Shown one piece after another: positions 10,112 to 21,396 of a stretch of DNA of 64,000 nt (its first letter is position 1; each line of letters opens with the position of its first letter). Source of the stretch: Paraphoma chrysanthemicola. Its lineage: Eukaryota; Ascomycota; Dothideomycetes; Pleosporales; Phaeosphaeriaceae. Under the pieces are notes generated by a model that saw only the letters and a list, made by a program, of their open reading frames with translations, was not told where the DNA came from and did not search any database. Location: positions 930,001-994,000 of the forward strand of contig JAGMWG010000003.1 in assembly GCA_020744225.1 (NCBI GenBank), read 5' to 3'. Made by a program: the position numbers and the translations under genes.

Positions 10112-12998
10112 ATGGACCAGCAGACACCAAAGCAGCGTCGAGGCATGCTCGGGGACCACAAGGCTGCAACCACCAATGTTCGTTCAACGGGAGCCCAGAA
10201 GACGTATGTTTGGAGTGTGGAGTTGCTTCCCTTCTGCGCTGATAGACATAGAATTGATAATCCACTCCTGACTTTTGATGATACTCTAGCCGACCCGGAG
10301 ACAGGCCGCACTGAACTCGAGGAATATGTGTATCGATTTGCCGAGCAGGGTGGCCTTCTCCACCGACTGTACATGCTTTCCTTTGCAGCCCGCCTGGCTC
10401 GGGACAAAGGCGCAGCCATGCGCAGATACGAAGACGAGATTACTGGGCCGGAGAAGGTCCTACTTCGCACAGAGAAAGACAAGTCGAGCGGCTTTTGGAA
10501 GCAAGCCAAGTTCTTCAAAGCAACAAGCAAGTCCCAAGCATCCTTTCTACAATGTCGTGGCCCTGACTTCCATAGTTATCACGGCTAGCCTGGGTGGGAT
10601 GATACAAGGTTGGACGCAGAGTGTGAACAACGGAACGGCGTACGGAATGCCTGCAGAATTCCATTTGTGCATTACCGAGAATTGTGGTAATGGCCAACTG
10701 TGGACCTTCGGTATGCTGAACGCGATACCTTTTCTTTCCGCTGGACTGTTCGGCACTGTTTTGGCAGACCCCCTCCAGGAAAACGTGCTGGGTCGTCGTG
10801 GTAGCGTCATGCTTTCATGCGCCATCACCGTTGCTTCGACAATTGGTGCATCGGTATCTCAGAATGTGGCCCAGCTCGCAATCTGCAGGGCGATCAATGG
10901 TGTTGCTCTCGGTGCGAAAGCCTCTATCGGTGAGATAGATAAAGCCCATCAAGCAGAACGCACGTTAACAAGTCCCAGTACCAATATACTCCGCAGAGGT
11001 AAGGAGATTGAAGTCTTGGATTGGTCCTGGCGCACTAACTAGGCAGTAGATGTCGCCCGAGCATATTCGTGGCGCAATTCTGGCTAATTGGCAATTAGCA
11101 GATGCTGCGGGTATGTCTGTTCCCAGGTAATCGAGCTACAATACTGACGCTTATAGGAATATTCCTTGGCTTCCTCTGCAATCTGCTTGTGGTCATATAC
11201 AGCGATAATCAATATGCAAGTTGGCGGATTCTCACCAACACGGTCCTGATTCCAACCGTCCCACTTTTGGTCATGATCTACCTCATGCCAGAATCACCGC
11301 GTTACTTGATGAAGCACGGCCGGTATGAGAAAGCGCTCGACTCCTTCAATCAAATCCAGACAACTCCGTTGTTGGCTGCTCGTGACCTGATGTACGCACA
11401 CGCCCAGCTCGATTTCGAAAGCCGATTGCTGAAGGGCAATGCGAACGAGTTCGGCAACCTCGCGGACCGGATGGACAGAAGTGCGCACAACATCTCGGGT
11501 GGAATATCTGGTCCACCGCGATCCTCTCAAGATGGCTCTCCCACATCTTTATCGCCAAGGCAATCAATAGAGATGATCGACGTTGGATCTCGTATATCAG
11601 CCGGAGATGGGGAACAGCCCAGGGACAGTCACCAGGAGCAGGGTGCCAATGCCATCGATATGTCCGGACGTCCAAGTACCACCTCTAGTTTTGAGATTGA
11701 CAGAGAAGTCCGGGCTGCCATGGAGAGCGCGATAAAGAAAGAGAATCCGTATTCCTACCACATCGGCGTGACAGGCTACTATAAACGCCTCGTAGAGCTT
11801 TGGGTGAATATGCGATGTCGTCGCGCCCTCCTTGCATCATCCGTCGCCATGATAAGCCAGCAGATGACCGGCGTGCGTATAGTAATACTGGACATAAAAT
11901 ACAAGCTGACGCTGTCTTAGGTTAACACCATTGCCTTTCTAGGAACAATCGTTTGTAAGCAGCCCACTCGACGGAAATCACCGGCAAACGTGCGCTTATG
12001 AAATTTTGACAGGGTCCAAATCTCTGGGTCAAGACGAGATCGAGCCAGATAATGCACCCAAGCTGAAGAGTAGCGCTGAGACCGCCGCAATCATTGGCTT
12101 AGCTTTTGGAGCGGCGAATGTACGTGTGATTCGAACTTATGTTATCGGAAGTTTGCTGACTCGCTGTGCGAACACAGTATCTTGGTGGCCTTCCAGCATA
12201 CTGGAAAGTAGTCCTTAGAATTTGATTTCGTCGAGCGTCCACTAATTGTCGTAGGCTATCGGATAAGATCGGCCGCTCCATCATGCTTCTCTTAGGACTT
12301 CCGAACATGGCTTGGTCTATGTTGGTCTTCGCTTTCTTGTTCAAAATCTCTGATACATCCGTCCAAGTACCACTGGTTTCGGTGTGGGCAGTGATCTTTG
12401 TTCTGTTCTATAGCGCGACTGGAGGGACATCACCTTTTGTGAGTCTTTTATAGCGATGCTGAAATCTTCGCTGACGACATCTAGTCAATCTCCGCCGAAG
12501 TCTTTCCGCTCGTCTCGCGAGAAGCTGGAATGGCTGTCGCTGTTGCAGTGAAGTAAGGACGGCGACTTATTAAATCCGAAGCTCGTGCTGACGTCCTTTA
12601 GTCTCCTTGGAGCTGGTATTCTTGTCCTTGTTTTTCCTTTCCTCATGCACAGTAAGCTTTCGTTGCTATATTACATGGAATCGCATGCTGAAATGTTCCT
12701 CGCAGGCATTGGGCGAACCGGATCGTTGTCCATATTTGTGGGGCTGAATCTGGTTGCGTTCATTTTGGTGTACTTATTCGTGCCTGAAACGAAGGGACGA
12801 ACTCTAGAAGAGCTGCAGTACACATTCGATTTACCCACACGGTGGCACGTCTCCTATCGGGCTTCGTACATCCGAGAGCATCTTGCGGAAAACTGGTGGA
12901 GATACTTGACCCGCCAAACCATACCTGAAGAAGAGCTGCCTGCCCCTTTCTATGAATGGGCAAGAATCAAATACCTGGAGAACCAAGACAGGTCATAG
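10112..12998 (+). CDS. MFS sugar transporter, 13 predicted exons
   Basis: Twelve-helix plasma-membrane symporter of the fungal sugar-porter family, about 760 residues. Predicted exons: 10112-10203, 10252-10526, 10576-10929, 10973-10998 (26 bases), 11050-11110, 11157-11872, 11921-11954, 12013-12119, 12178-12207, 12255-12438, 12485-12552, 12602-12651, 12706-12998. Hallmarks in order are GGMIQGWTQSVNNGTAYGMP (helix 1), NVLGRRGSVMLS, AICRAINGVALGAKASIVPV, LMPESPRYLMKHGRYEKALD after helix 6, MISQQMTGVNTIAF, SDKIGRSIMLL, and VPETKGRTLEELQ after helix 12. The central loop is long and Ser-rich, and the N-terminus is long and cytosolic. The second intron has a GC donor. Between 12207 and 12255 the frames do not join without a one-base correction, so the gene could carry a frameshift or the sequence an error. 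The sugar transported is unknown. Confidence 0.8.
10527..10575 (+). other. GC-AG intron in the sugar transporter
   Basis: The frame ending FFKAT and the frame starting ITASLGGMIQGW cannot be joined by any GT-AG pair nearby. The donor context ACAA|GCAAGT matches the known consensus of minor GC-AG introns. Joined to the acceptor CCATAG at 10575, it restores the frame and the normal spacing between the FWKQ motif and QGW. Confidence 0.65.
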
Positions 12999-13687
12999 CT
13001 GGACAATGAGTCGGGCGTGCGGATGTGAAGGTTGTGGGCAGATGCAGGGTGCTGATTGAGGAGGGTATAAATACTTAATCTCAGTCGAGCTAGCGCCGGA
13101 ATCCATTCGGACTTCGCTCCCTTTTGTGACGCGTCGCGTTTCATCTGTGACCATCATCAACTTGACTTCTATAACTCTCTTGAAGCTCTCGACATAGCAC
13201 AAATACTGTATATACGCTGGTAGGAAGGCCATGCAGAATCTCACTGGCCAAGTTGCATCACCGACAGCTGTCGATGGATATAACTGCGCCTGTAAGCGCC
13301 AGATGTTCGCGTGCACAGTGTGCTACGGACATGACCGCAACGAGGTCTGCGGCCTTCTATGCAGCGAAGCAAAGGATATCCGGCATTTGACGCCAATCCA
13401 ATACGTCAAGTCGTTTTGACTGCCATTAAGCTGCCGACAAAACATCAACACTTGGAACGTGGGGCGAAAGGGCATAGACGCAACTGGTTGCGAGCATAAT
13501 GTGCTGCACGTTTCCGAGCATCTTAAGATTTTGCGTCGTTCAAATCAAATCTGTATGCCATGTATAAGAAGGCTATGAAGTAGACATCTGACATCAGAGC
13601 TGGCTACGTCAATCATTCTACTGCGTCGATCAACATTATACGGACTAATCATTATACACTATGTGTTGCCGAGGATATCCTTGACAA
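12999..13687. other. Intergenic between convergent genes
   Basis: About 690 bases holding the 3' ends of the transporter (plus) and the GPCR (minus). A 62-codon ATG frame at 13231-13419 encodes a Cys-rich peptide without a signal sequence or known motif; I do not call it a gene. Confidence 0.4.
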
Positions 13688-15129
13688 TCATACTCTTCTG
13701 CTGAGAGACCAACTCCACCATCTTCGCACATCCTTCCGATGCTCCTGATACACGTATATCATCGCATCAATAAGGCCGATAAATTGTGTCGAGCTCTGTA
13801 AGATAGCCAGAATGCGAACTTCGTGGCCCATGCCTTCCGCAACGCGATTCGCGATGCCCGGCAGCCATAGAACGATGTAAGAGACAGGATACATGTTGAG
13901 GAGAAGCATTCTGCCAATGTCGCGGTCGATCTTCGCGCGAGAGCTGATACGGGTGTCTGTGCGAGCAAAGGGCGCAGGCGCGTTGAGAGCTGCGGTCTCC
14001 AAGTCTTTCTCGTTGCTGGGCGAAACCAAAAGTTCGCTTTGATACGCCGACGACGCATGAGCCTTTTCTTCGATGTCAAGGCAAGGCGTTACGACGCAAT
14101 CTCGATCTTGGTCTGGTGGAAAGATGTTGTGTCCTCTGTTCCCTGCGAAGCTGAAGCTGCTCAAATTGCGACGGTGAGTTTTCTTCATCGGAGTGGTGGG
14201 CCTGTTCTTCTCCTCAATCGAGATCCGGGGCGTATCCCCGCACCCGGCGAGAACGGCATCGTAGTCCTTATGAGGTACAAGCTCACAGTCGATGCTGTCA
14301 AAATCGGAAGAGCCCACGGTCGACACGTGTTGTGGCCGCATGCGACGGCTCATGTATACGAAGATATAGACATACGAGAACATGGACACGAAGAAGATGG
14401 CGAAGCGCCAAGCATGGTTGAGCAGATAGCGCTGCGTGGTGAACCGCTTTTCGATCCAGCACCAGTTGCCAGACACTGGCCCGTAGTAATTCCTAAAGAG
14501 AGCGATGATACCTACACTTCGGTCAGTTGGCATTCATAGTACTTGCGAAAGGGCGCAATACTCGTGCAGAGCGGAATGATCCATATCGAAAGACATATTA
14601 GCGCTTTGGTGGTGGTTGAAGCGTATATGACGAATGACCGGACTTGTATCGTGAGTAGAGTCACAAGTGTGATAGCAAGAATAGAGAAATCGATGGCCTG
14701 AGAGAATCAGCATTCTGAATCGTTGGTGCGTGTCGTGGGTGGAAGGATGACCAGCACCAGCTCCATGCCACCGTTCGAACTTACTGTCACAGAGAACTGT
14801 CCAGCCCAGCCATTGAATTTGCACGCGACGCCCGGAACAGGTGGTGAGTGTTTTGCAACCACGGCGAAGCCAGAAACCGAGTTGTTGAGGCTGTTCAAGA
14901 ACTCTGTGGAAAGAATCAGCTGCAATTTGGAACAAGTCGTCCGTTTCCACTCACCGGCAACAGCAAGATTAAGTATCAATGCGTAGCGAAAGTCGCGTCT
15001 CTGCTTTCCTCTGGCAACTATCCAAAGCAGGATGACAGAGGCAGTCGCTACCATAGAAAGGACGCTGCCGATGAGCGTGGGTATCGAGATTGCCGGATCA
15101 TACTTCGCATGGGCCCCAATTATCGCCAT
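13688..15129 (-). CDS. cAMP-receptor-like (Git3/CAR-type) seven-helix GPCR
   Basis: Plasma-membrane receptor of about 417 residues expected to signal through a heterotrimeric G protein. Predicted exons (minus) are 15129-14955, 14903-14785, 14697-14562 and 14511-13688; all phases agree. Hydrophobic segments include IPTLIGSVLSMVATASVILL (TM1), ALILNLAVAEFLNSLNNS (TM2, with the family's LN...D/E-like pattern), AIDFSILAITLVTLLTIQV (TM3-4 region), and ALICLSIWIIPLCTSIIALF. The extracellular signature YGPVSGNWCWI follows, then AWRFAIFFVSMFSYVYIFV (TM5). A long Ser/Thr-rich third cytoplasmic loop comes next, then MLLLNMYPVSYIVLWLPGIANR (TM6) and the last helix with IDAMIYVYQEHRKDVRRWW. The YGPVSGNWCWI motif is typical of fungal class V (cAMP-receptor-like) GPCRs. 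The ligand is unknown. An extra upstream exon cannot be excluded because the ATG lies only about 22 residues before TM1. Confidence 0.85.
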
Positions 15130-18100
15130 CGCAACAGTTGTGTCCAGCGCACCGGTATTTCGCACCTCAGAAGTCGGAAGCTGGGAAGAAGTTTACATGC
15201 CAGCACTCCAGCGTGGTATGTAAGGCAGGGGACCCGGTGCTTCCCTCGGTCGAATTAGTTCCAGGATTGTCGCGAAGGATGAGCTCGTCCCTTCATTTAC
15301 CGCGTTACTTTACAATCCGGAGTAAACCTCGCGCTCCGCGCTCCGCGATCGCAGATGTGGAGTACCATCGAGTCGTACTTGGTCCCTGCTATCCAAGTCG
15401 CCTGCCCATGAGACGCGCGGGGATTTCCAGATCATAGCCCTGCGATTGCTTCCAAGACGTATTTCCTGGCTGCTTGGCGTTCGTGAGCTCGAATCATCCG
15501 AAACATGTCTGTGCCCCTTTGCAAGTCTACCTTATAACAATGTTATTGAATCGCTATTACCAAACATCAAGTATGCGCATTCAAAGGCATCTATCAAGAC
15601 ATGGTTGCATTTGAACACCGACTGAGCGACTACGATCGAAAACGTTTGGACCCTGAGATCGAATCAGATGGTGATCTATGCTGCTGGGGATGGGAACAGG
15701 GCTCGTTCCACGCTGGGGAAGTCAATGTGGAGCTGGGATCTGTACACCGCCTGCTATACAAGTGAGCACTACCAGATCCTGCTTTCGTGAAACGGAGGGT
15801 GGTCAAAGACTGGTACCATACAAGACACGACACGAAACGGGGAATACCTCCTCGATGACTGTGAACGTGATCACAGTGTCATGAAGTTCTTCCACATCCA
15901 AATCTCTCAAGCAGTGTATAAACGAGTTGAGCCAGATAGGAAAAAAGGCCACACTGCCCAATCTGAAATGCTGTGGCAGAGCTTGGCTTAGGTAACATGA
16001 GCGGCTACTGCTCCGTATGTAGGATAAAAGTCGACAGCGCAGAGGTTGCGCTTGCCCAGATGCCGTCGAGTGACTCAGCCGCTCCGTCATGCGTTATAAG
16101 TCCGTCCTGCTACATCATGTGCAGCTGTGAGCAATGAATCCAGTAAGGAGCATAATTGCACGATTTCAGATGACAACTTGTCGAAGCTCAATCAGGGTGA
16201 CTGTGGTGAAGTCGCGTCGAGGGTTAGTAGCTATGGGTAATCATCGGGCTTGGCAACCGGAGATGACGCCATACCCGCTTTGACTTTGACACCAGATTCG
16301 GCCCGTCCAGGATCCAAGTGAGTCCTTTCAATACTTTTCATCCATCACAAAGCGAAAGCAATGTGCGATCTTCGGATCCAGTCATTTGTGCCTCGACACG
16401 GGCCTTGGTCTCCTGCGATGCAGAGTCATCGGAAACTACTAATAGAGCCCAAGGCACAGCCGACAATCCTTTGCACCCACGTTTCATATTCGTGAGGTTC
16501 CGATTACCGACGAAAACAAGAGACGGGGCTTCGAATTTGCCCGGCGACCGTCCTTCAGTCCTGTTGTACTTACCTACTATAAGGCATCTGGCGGTTTTGT
16601 CGAACTTAGGCACGACTCCACGGGGGTTTTTTCTGGTAGTGGTGATCCAAGGCCGTGTAGCCGGAATGCTCAAATTCAGCAGCGGTTAGATGTATCACAA
16701 TATCTGCAGGCTGAAAAATCGATCTCTAGGGCAGCTTTCGCCAGTGGAAGAAGAGACACTAACAGGCCATGCATTGTTGTGCACGATGCGCGCTCTGCTT
16801 TAGCAGGGTCGTTGGGCGACTACCGTTTGGCGAAGGAATGGAATGTCAATCCTATCAAAGTCTGGGGATTGAACTGGACTTTATCGATTCCAAACCGATC
16901 GAAATTGCGCCATACATGATCGAGCCACGGGGACTGGGGCTCACAATGAGCAACTACTATGCGAGCTTCTTACCCAACGGCCCTAGTTTCTAAAAAGATA
17001 TTTTCACTTATGATAGTCTGCTAGCCAGTCAAATGCTGTTTGACGTTTCTTGTAAGAGCGCGTCAAGATAGATTATGACCCAAGAGATCTTTAACCTTGC
17101 ACAATATTTGCTGTTGAGGAGATTTATGTACGAGTCTTGCCAACGAGTAGTGAGCTGGAGCTTAAGCGATCACAAAGCCACCTCGCACACATAACTGAGC
17201 TCAATAACTGTGAAATCATACTTGGTCCAGACTGGAGTTGGAAAATTTCTCCTTCTTTCAGACGCTACCAAAATTGTTCGAAGCGGGAAGCGGACGATGC
17301 ACAAATTGCTTGCTTCTATGCCTCGAATCATCGCAACATGAGGGATGTGCAAGGAACAGGTTGGTATAGATGTGAGAAATTTCATGCTGTCACAACCAGT
17401 CCTTAGATTATGCACAGCCGACAATATCATGAGAGAACGAAATTGAAAGTAGCCAAGATGGATCGAACATGGAGTTGCGATTTCAAAGTTGCGATGTTAC
17501 TGCCAAGGAATGGCGTGTACAAACGGTGGCGAACAGGTATTGGAAATGTCTGTGACGAAGTACTAGGTGTCGTGTGAACTACTACAACCTGACTTCTGCG
17601 ACACGCTTCTATGTATAATGCGAAGAAGGAATTATGTGATTCAAAAGTGAAATTCTCACTGCAGTGATGCATACGTACGTGCTTGCATGTAGCGGTATGG
17701 CTAATTTGATTCAGGGGCCGGGGCTGTCACACGTTTCAGCCTCACCGCATTACCAAGTCCAACCTCATTGCCTCAGGACAGTTTCAACCTTGACTCCCCA
17801 TTCGTACACAGTATGATCGCCGCAATGCCAACCTATCCTGACGCACACTTACTGCGGATGCGCCAAGGCATGAAGCCTGCCACCCCACGCGCATACCAGC
17901 ATGAGCGGATGGCCATGGCTCCGGAGCTGCACTCCGACACATGCATCCAGTAATTATTCAAGAATTCTCAGGAACGCCTGAACACTCCCACCAGTAATGA
18001 TATCGTTGTGCCAATATGCCGGGCCACATCTGCCGCATTTGAACAGCTGCGTCACCGCCTCCACGTAGGACCGACGGCAACCTTGCTCTACACTTCTCAA

Positions 18101-18454
18101 ACCTTACACCAGGCATCTGCCATCGCTAGTGTAGCGTATCAAGCCACGAGGAGTCGTTGTCGCCCTGCACACGTATCGCAGGGGTTCCCGTAAGTAACAC
18201 GCGGATCCTAAGGCTCCGAGGCGTTTGTGTCGTGGGGCAGTAGCTTCGCATGGCAACAAGCCCTTTACTGCCTGTGTACCAAGGTACTTCAGGCTGAACA
18301 TCACTCCTGTCGTTTTTGTTTGTGCTGCGTTCGTTTGCCGCTCCACTCCACTCCTTACATTCTTTTCGTAAGAAAGCACTCTGCGAGTTGCTGCCAGCCG
18401 GGCTGCGCATTTACTTTACGCTCATTTAGCTTTTTAACGGATTTACGACTAATT
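15130..18454. other. Long intergenic region, no intact gene
   Basis: About 3.3 kb between the divergent GPCR and membrane-protein genes. A 54-codon ATG frame at 15601-15765 ends just past a GTGAGC donor-like site, and another open frame at about 15805-15991 lies downstream. Their phases do not join cleanly, so no gene is called. On the minus strand near 16620-16700 a short frame resembles one ankyrin repeat (AEFEHSGYTALDHHYQ) and is then interrupted by stops. The rest shows nothing recognisable. Confidence 0.4.
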
Positions 18455-19445
18455 ATGGGTGCGGGATCGAAGGTGTTAATGGGGTTGAGGGTGATTGCGC
18501 TGGTAGCGGCTTTGGGAGTCGTCGGACTGGGTGCTTGGTGTAAGGATACTTTGCGCTGTCGTACGAACACATGACTGACTGTCGCAATAGCTAAGTTCAT
18601 CATACACGATGTCGAGATTCGGGGCACATCAGTGCTGAGCCAGGTGCAACCTCAACCAAATAATGCGGATTTCTGGCGGGCTTTCTTCGATGCAGTCGCC
18701 AACGGCACCACAAGAGTGTGGATATCTATAGCCAGTGTCAGTTTCGTCAATCTATTGGTATCGCATTCTCTAACCTCACTAGGCATCATTCGCGTTCCTT
18801 ACAGGTCTCTTACTCATCCTTTCATTCGCACTCCGCAGGCTGGAAATGCCAGGATCTGTGCGCGTCCCACTCGAACTCCTCTTCATGAGTGCAATGGCTG
18901 TAGCATTCGGTTGTTTGCTTAGCCTCGCCATCAACCTCAACGCCTTCGGCATCACGCGCCTCGAGACGTCTGGTTCTGCGGAACTTACCATGTTCGCTAT
19001 GATCATTCCGCTCAGTAGAGCTCTTGTCGTCACTGCCGGTAGTGGATGCTTCATCCTTCTAGGTACCACGATCACAGCAATGGTGCAAGCATGTCTGCGC
19101 GTGAGATCGAAAGAAAGCTGTTCTTTCGAGCCAACAGCCTCAGCACTGGGCATGGGTTACGGGTACAACGCTCTTGTCCCACCAGTGGCGCGCAGCCGGC
19201 CGCCTACAATCTACGATCCTCGCAAACCGATGCCCAACACGTTAGAAAGAATGCCGGAAACAGACGAGGAGAAAGCTCTGGTAGAGCCGATCGCGGGTTC
19301 AAGACGCGTCGATTCGGGAATAAGTGAACGGGACGACGAGCACATCGATTTTGAGAAGGAGGAAACGTGGCCATTGAATCCTAAGAAGTCGGAGCGGGTA
19401 GCCCCAATCCGGCCTTCGAGACCGTGGAGCGAGGTGCCGAAGTAG
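18455..19445 (+). CDS. Predicted four-helix integral membrane protein
   Basis: Unrecognised membrane protein of about 289 residues. Predicted exons are 18455-18539, 18591-18734 (or 18740) and 18805-19445. The first helix is MGLRVIALVAALGVVGLGAW. An extracytoplasmic loop follows, then SLLLILSFALRRL, LFMSAMAVAFGCLLSLAINL, and IPLSRALVVTAGSGCFILL. The C-terminal tail of about 110 residues is hydrophilic and rich in Pro, Arg and acidic residues, probably cytosolic. The topology (short N-terminus, four helices, long tail) resembles MARVEL-type fungal membrane proteins, but I see no diagnostic motif. The donor of intron 2 is ambiguous: GTGTCA at 18735 and GTTTCG at 18741 both keep phase and differ by two residues. 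It converges with the glutathione-transferase gene, with 118 bases between stop codons. Confidence 0.65.
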
Positions 19446-19563
19446 TAGGAAATATCGGACGCGCACGCTACGTAGAAAGAGACTCTTCACTTCAGATAGG
19501 AGAGAGTTTCAGCTTAGATCATGTACAGCGAACAGCAATGTTACGATCGAAGGAGCTTCTACC

Positions 19564-20718
19564 TTACAATTTGCTCATGGCTTCAAGTACTCTTGGATGT
19601 GCCACTTTACCAGCCTTCAGCTTACTCCAATCACTTTCAGATCCTTCTTCGACGTCCGGATACGGCCCGAGTGGGGTGATGGCATGCGGGTTGATGTCAG
19701 AATGACTTTTAGTATACTGAGAAAGTGTCAGTGCATGCACCCCAAGAACAGCGAACAGACTCACATTCTCCTTGATGTGCAGGAAGTCCGTCGACTCCTT
19801 GAATCCCTCCACATTCCAATACAAGTTTTTCAACCAATTATTCAAGACTGGGTAATCATGTCTGATCATCCCCAGATTCGTCTTGAAATGCTGCACATAT
19901 ACCGTGTCGAAGCGCACAATCGTCGGATACGCCAGCAAGTCTAGCTCCGTCAACTTCTCGCCAAGGATATATGGTCCACCATTCTCGTGCAGAAGTGCTT
20001 CGAGCTTGTTCAACGCCGCAAACAATGGCACCACATTCTTCTCGTATGCCTCTTGCGTCGACACAAAGCCGGACTTGTATACTCCGGCACATATAAGTGA
20101 TGTTAGCCATGGGCTTATGTCGTCAATCTTGCTTCTCAACTCTTGCGGGTAGAAATCCAGCTCCTTGCCCTTCGCATCCCCAAGAATGGAATGGAAAGCA
20201 TCTGGCAGCCACCTTAGCATCTCGGCACTCTCATTGTTGACTATCTTCCCAGCCTTCTTGTCCCATAATAGCGGCACGCTATATTTGCCCTTATATGCCG
20301 GATCATCGCGGAAATAAAGTTGGTGCATGAACCGGCTGCCAAAAAGGTGGTCGGGCGTCGCGTTCGGGTAGGTCTCATCGAAGCGCCACCCGGGCTCACC
20401 TTTGGGGTAAGGCCGGACGATAGAGATTGGAAGGATAGAGGTGAGGTGTTTGAGGTGCCTGACGAGGTTGACGCGATGGGCGAAGGGGCAGAACAGGCCT
20501 ATCTTGGCTTAGCAAAGGTGCTAGTGGTAAATGACCGACAGCAAGGACGTGCCTGCATCATCATGGCTCAGGTTCGTGTGGAGTGTAGAAGTTCACCGAC
20601 ACGGAGTAAACTTACCAATATAAAGATGATATCTATTCTTCTCCGGAGGGAATTGTCCTCCCTCTTTGATTACTCCGTGCCAGCCATCATCTGTGCCGTA
20701 CTTGTGGATTTCTGACAT
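19564..20718 (-). CDS. Ecm4-type glutathione S-transferase (glutathionyl-hydroquinone reductase)
   Basis: Cytosolic Xi-class (omega-like) glutathione transferase, about 329 residues. Predicted exons (minus) are 20718-20616, 20498-19765 and 19716-19564. The start MSEIHKYGTDDGWHGVIKEGG is followed by RYHLYIGLFCPFAHR, where Cys38 is the catalytic Cys of the CPWAHR-type motif of the family. The class-specific GWRFDE, LYFRDDPAYKGKYSVPLLWD and KIVNNESAEMLR glutathione-binding segment (Asn-Glu-Ser) follow. The C-terminal domain contains LDLLAYPTIVRFDTVY, NLGMIRHDYPVLNNWLKNLYWN and HYTKSH-like ENYTKSHSDINPH. The last intron (48 bases, length divisible by three) is inferred from this homology, since reading through it would insert 16 foreign residues. 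These enzymes reduce glutathionyl-hydroquinones and are often linked to aromatic-compound detoxification. Confidence 0.9.
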
Positions 20719-21396
20719 GTTCGTATCTGTTTAGGCGAACAATATCAAGGAACTGTGGACTGAGGAAGGTTGAGGACGTTTTCATTTAGCGACGACTTGG
20801 CTAAACATACTTGTATGACTTGATGTACGAATGATCAGTAATGCGCGAGTTGTCCAGGATGATCGTAGGTCCGGCAGTATGGTGTAATGCTAGGCGGTGT
20901 GCAGGGCGGTCAAGACTGTAATGCGGAACGATTCCGACCGCCAAGGATCTCTCACCCTTTCACATTCACCAGATCATAATCACACTAGGCAGCATGTCTG
21001 TACATACTTTGAGGTCAGATTTCAGAAATTAAGCAGTCTCGTGTGCCGTAAAGTAGCTAATTATACAGTAGGCGGCGGGTCGATGCTGCAAGGTCGTGAG
21101 CACTGCATGCATCTATTTTCTGTGCAGGGCTGATACATGTACTTGGTAGTCATTCGTGGCAGCCCGATGAGTGGCTGCAGCGGGAAGGATCGAGCAACAA
21201 GATCGACCTCAGGCAACTTGTTAGCCTGCGCACACCCCACTTTCCCGTGCACACCAACATGCCAGCCTCATCAAACACTGGCTTGAACTACGTCCTTTCG
21301 TACGTAGAGCTGAACTGTTTAGTAAATAAATACGCCTCATCCACACGAGTCCAGAGTCCTTCGCTGCCACGTTAGGATCATGCGCCGGATCTCACA
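20719..21396. other. Divergent promoter region
   Basis: About 680 bases between the divergent glutathione-transferase and HET genes, expected to contain both promoters. No specific element can be supported. Confidence 0.45.

Noticed and set aside
10500..10590. Apparent frameshift in the transporter
   Set aside because: A GC-AG intron at 10527-10575 restores frame and motif spacing, so no mutation is needed here.
13231..13419. 62-codon Cys-rich ATG frame resembling a small effector
   Set aside because: No signal peptide, no regular Cys pattern and no supporting context.
16620..16700. Single ankyrin-like stretch on the minus strand
   Set aside because: Only about 16 residues look similar and stops follow at once; too short to call a pseudogene.
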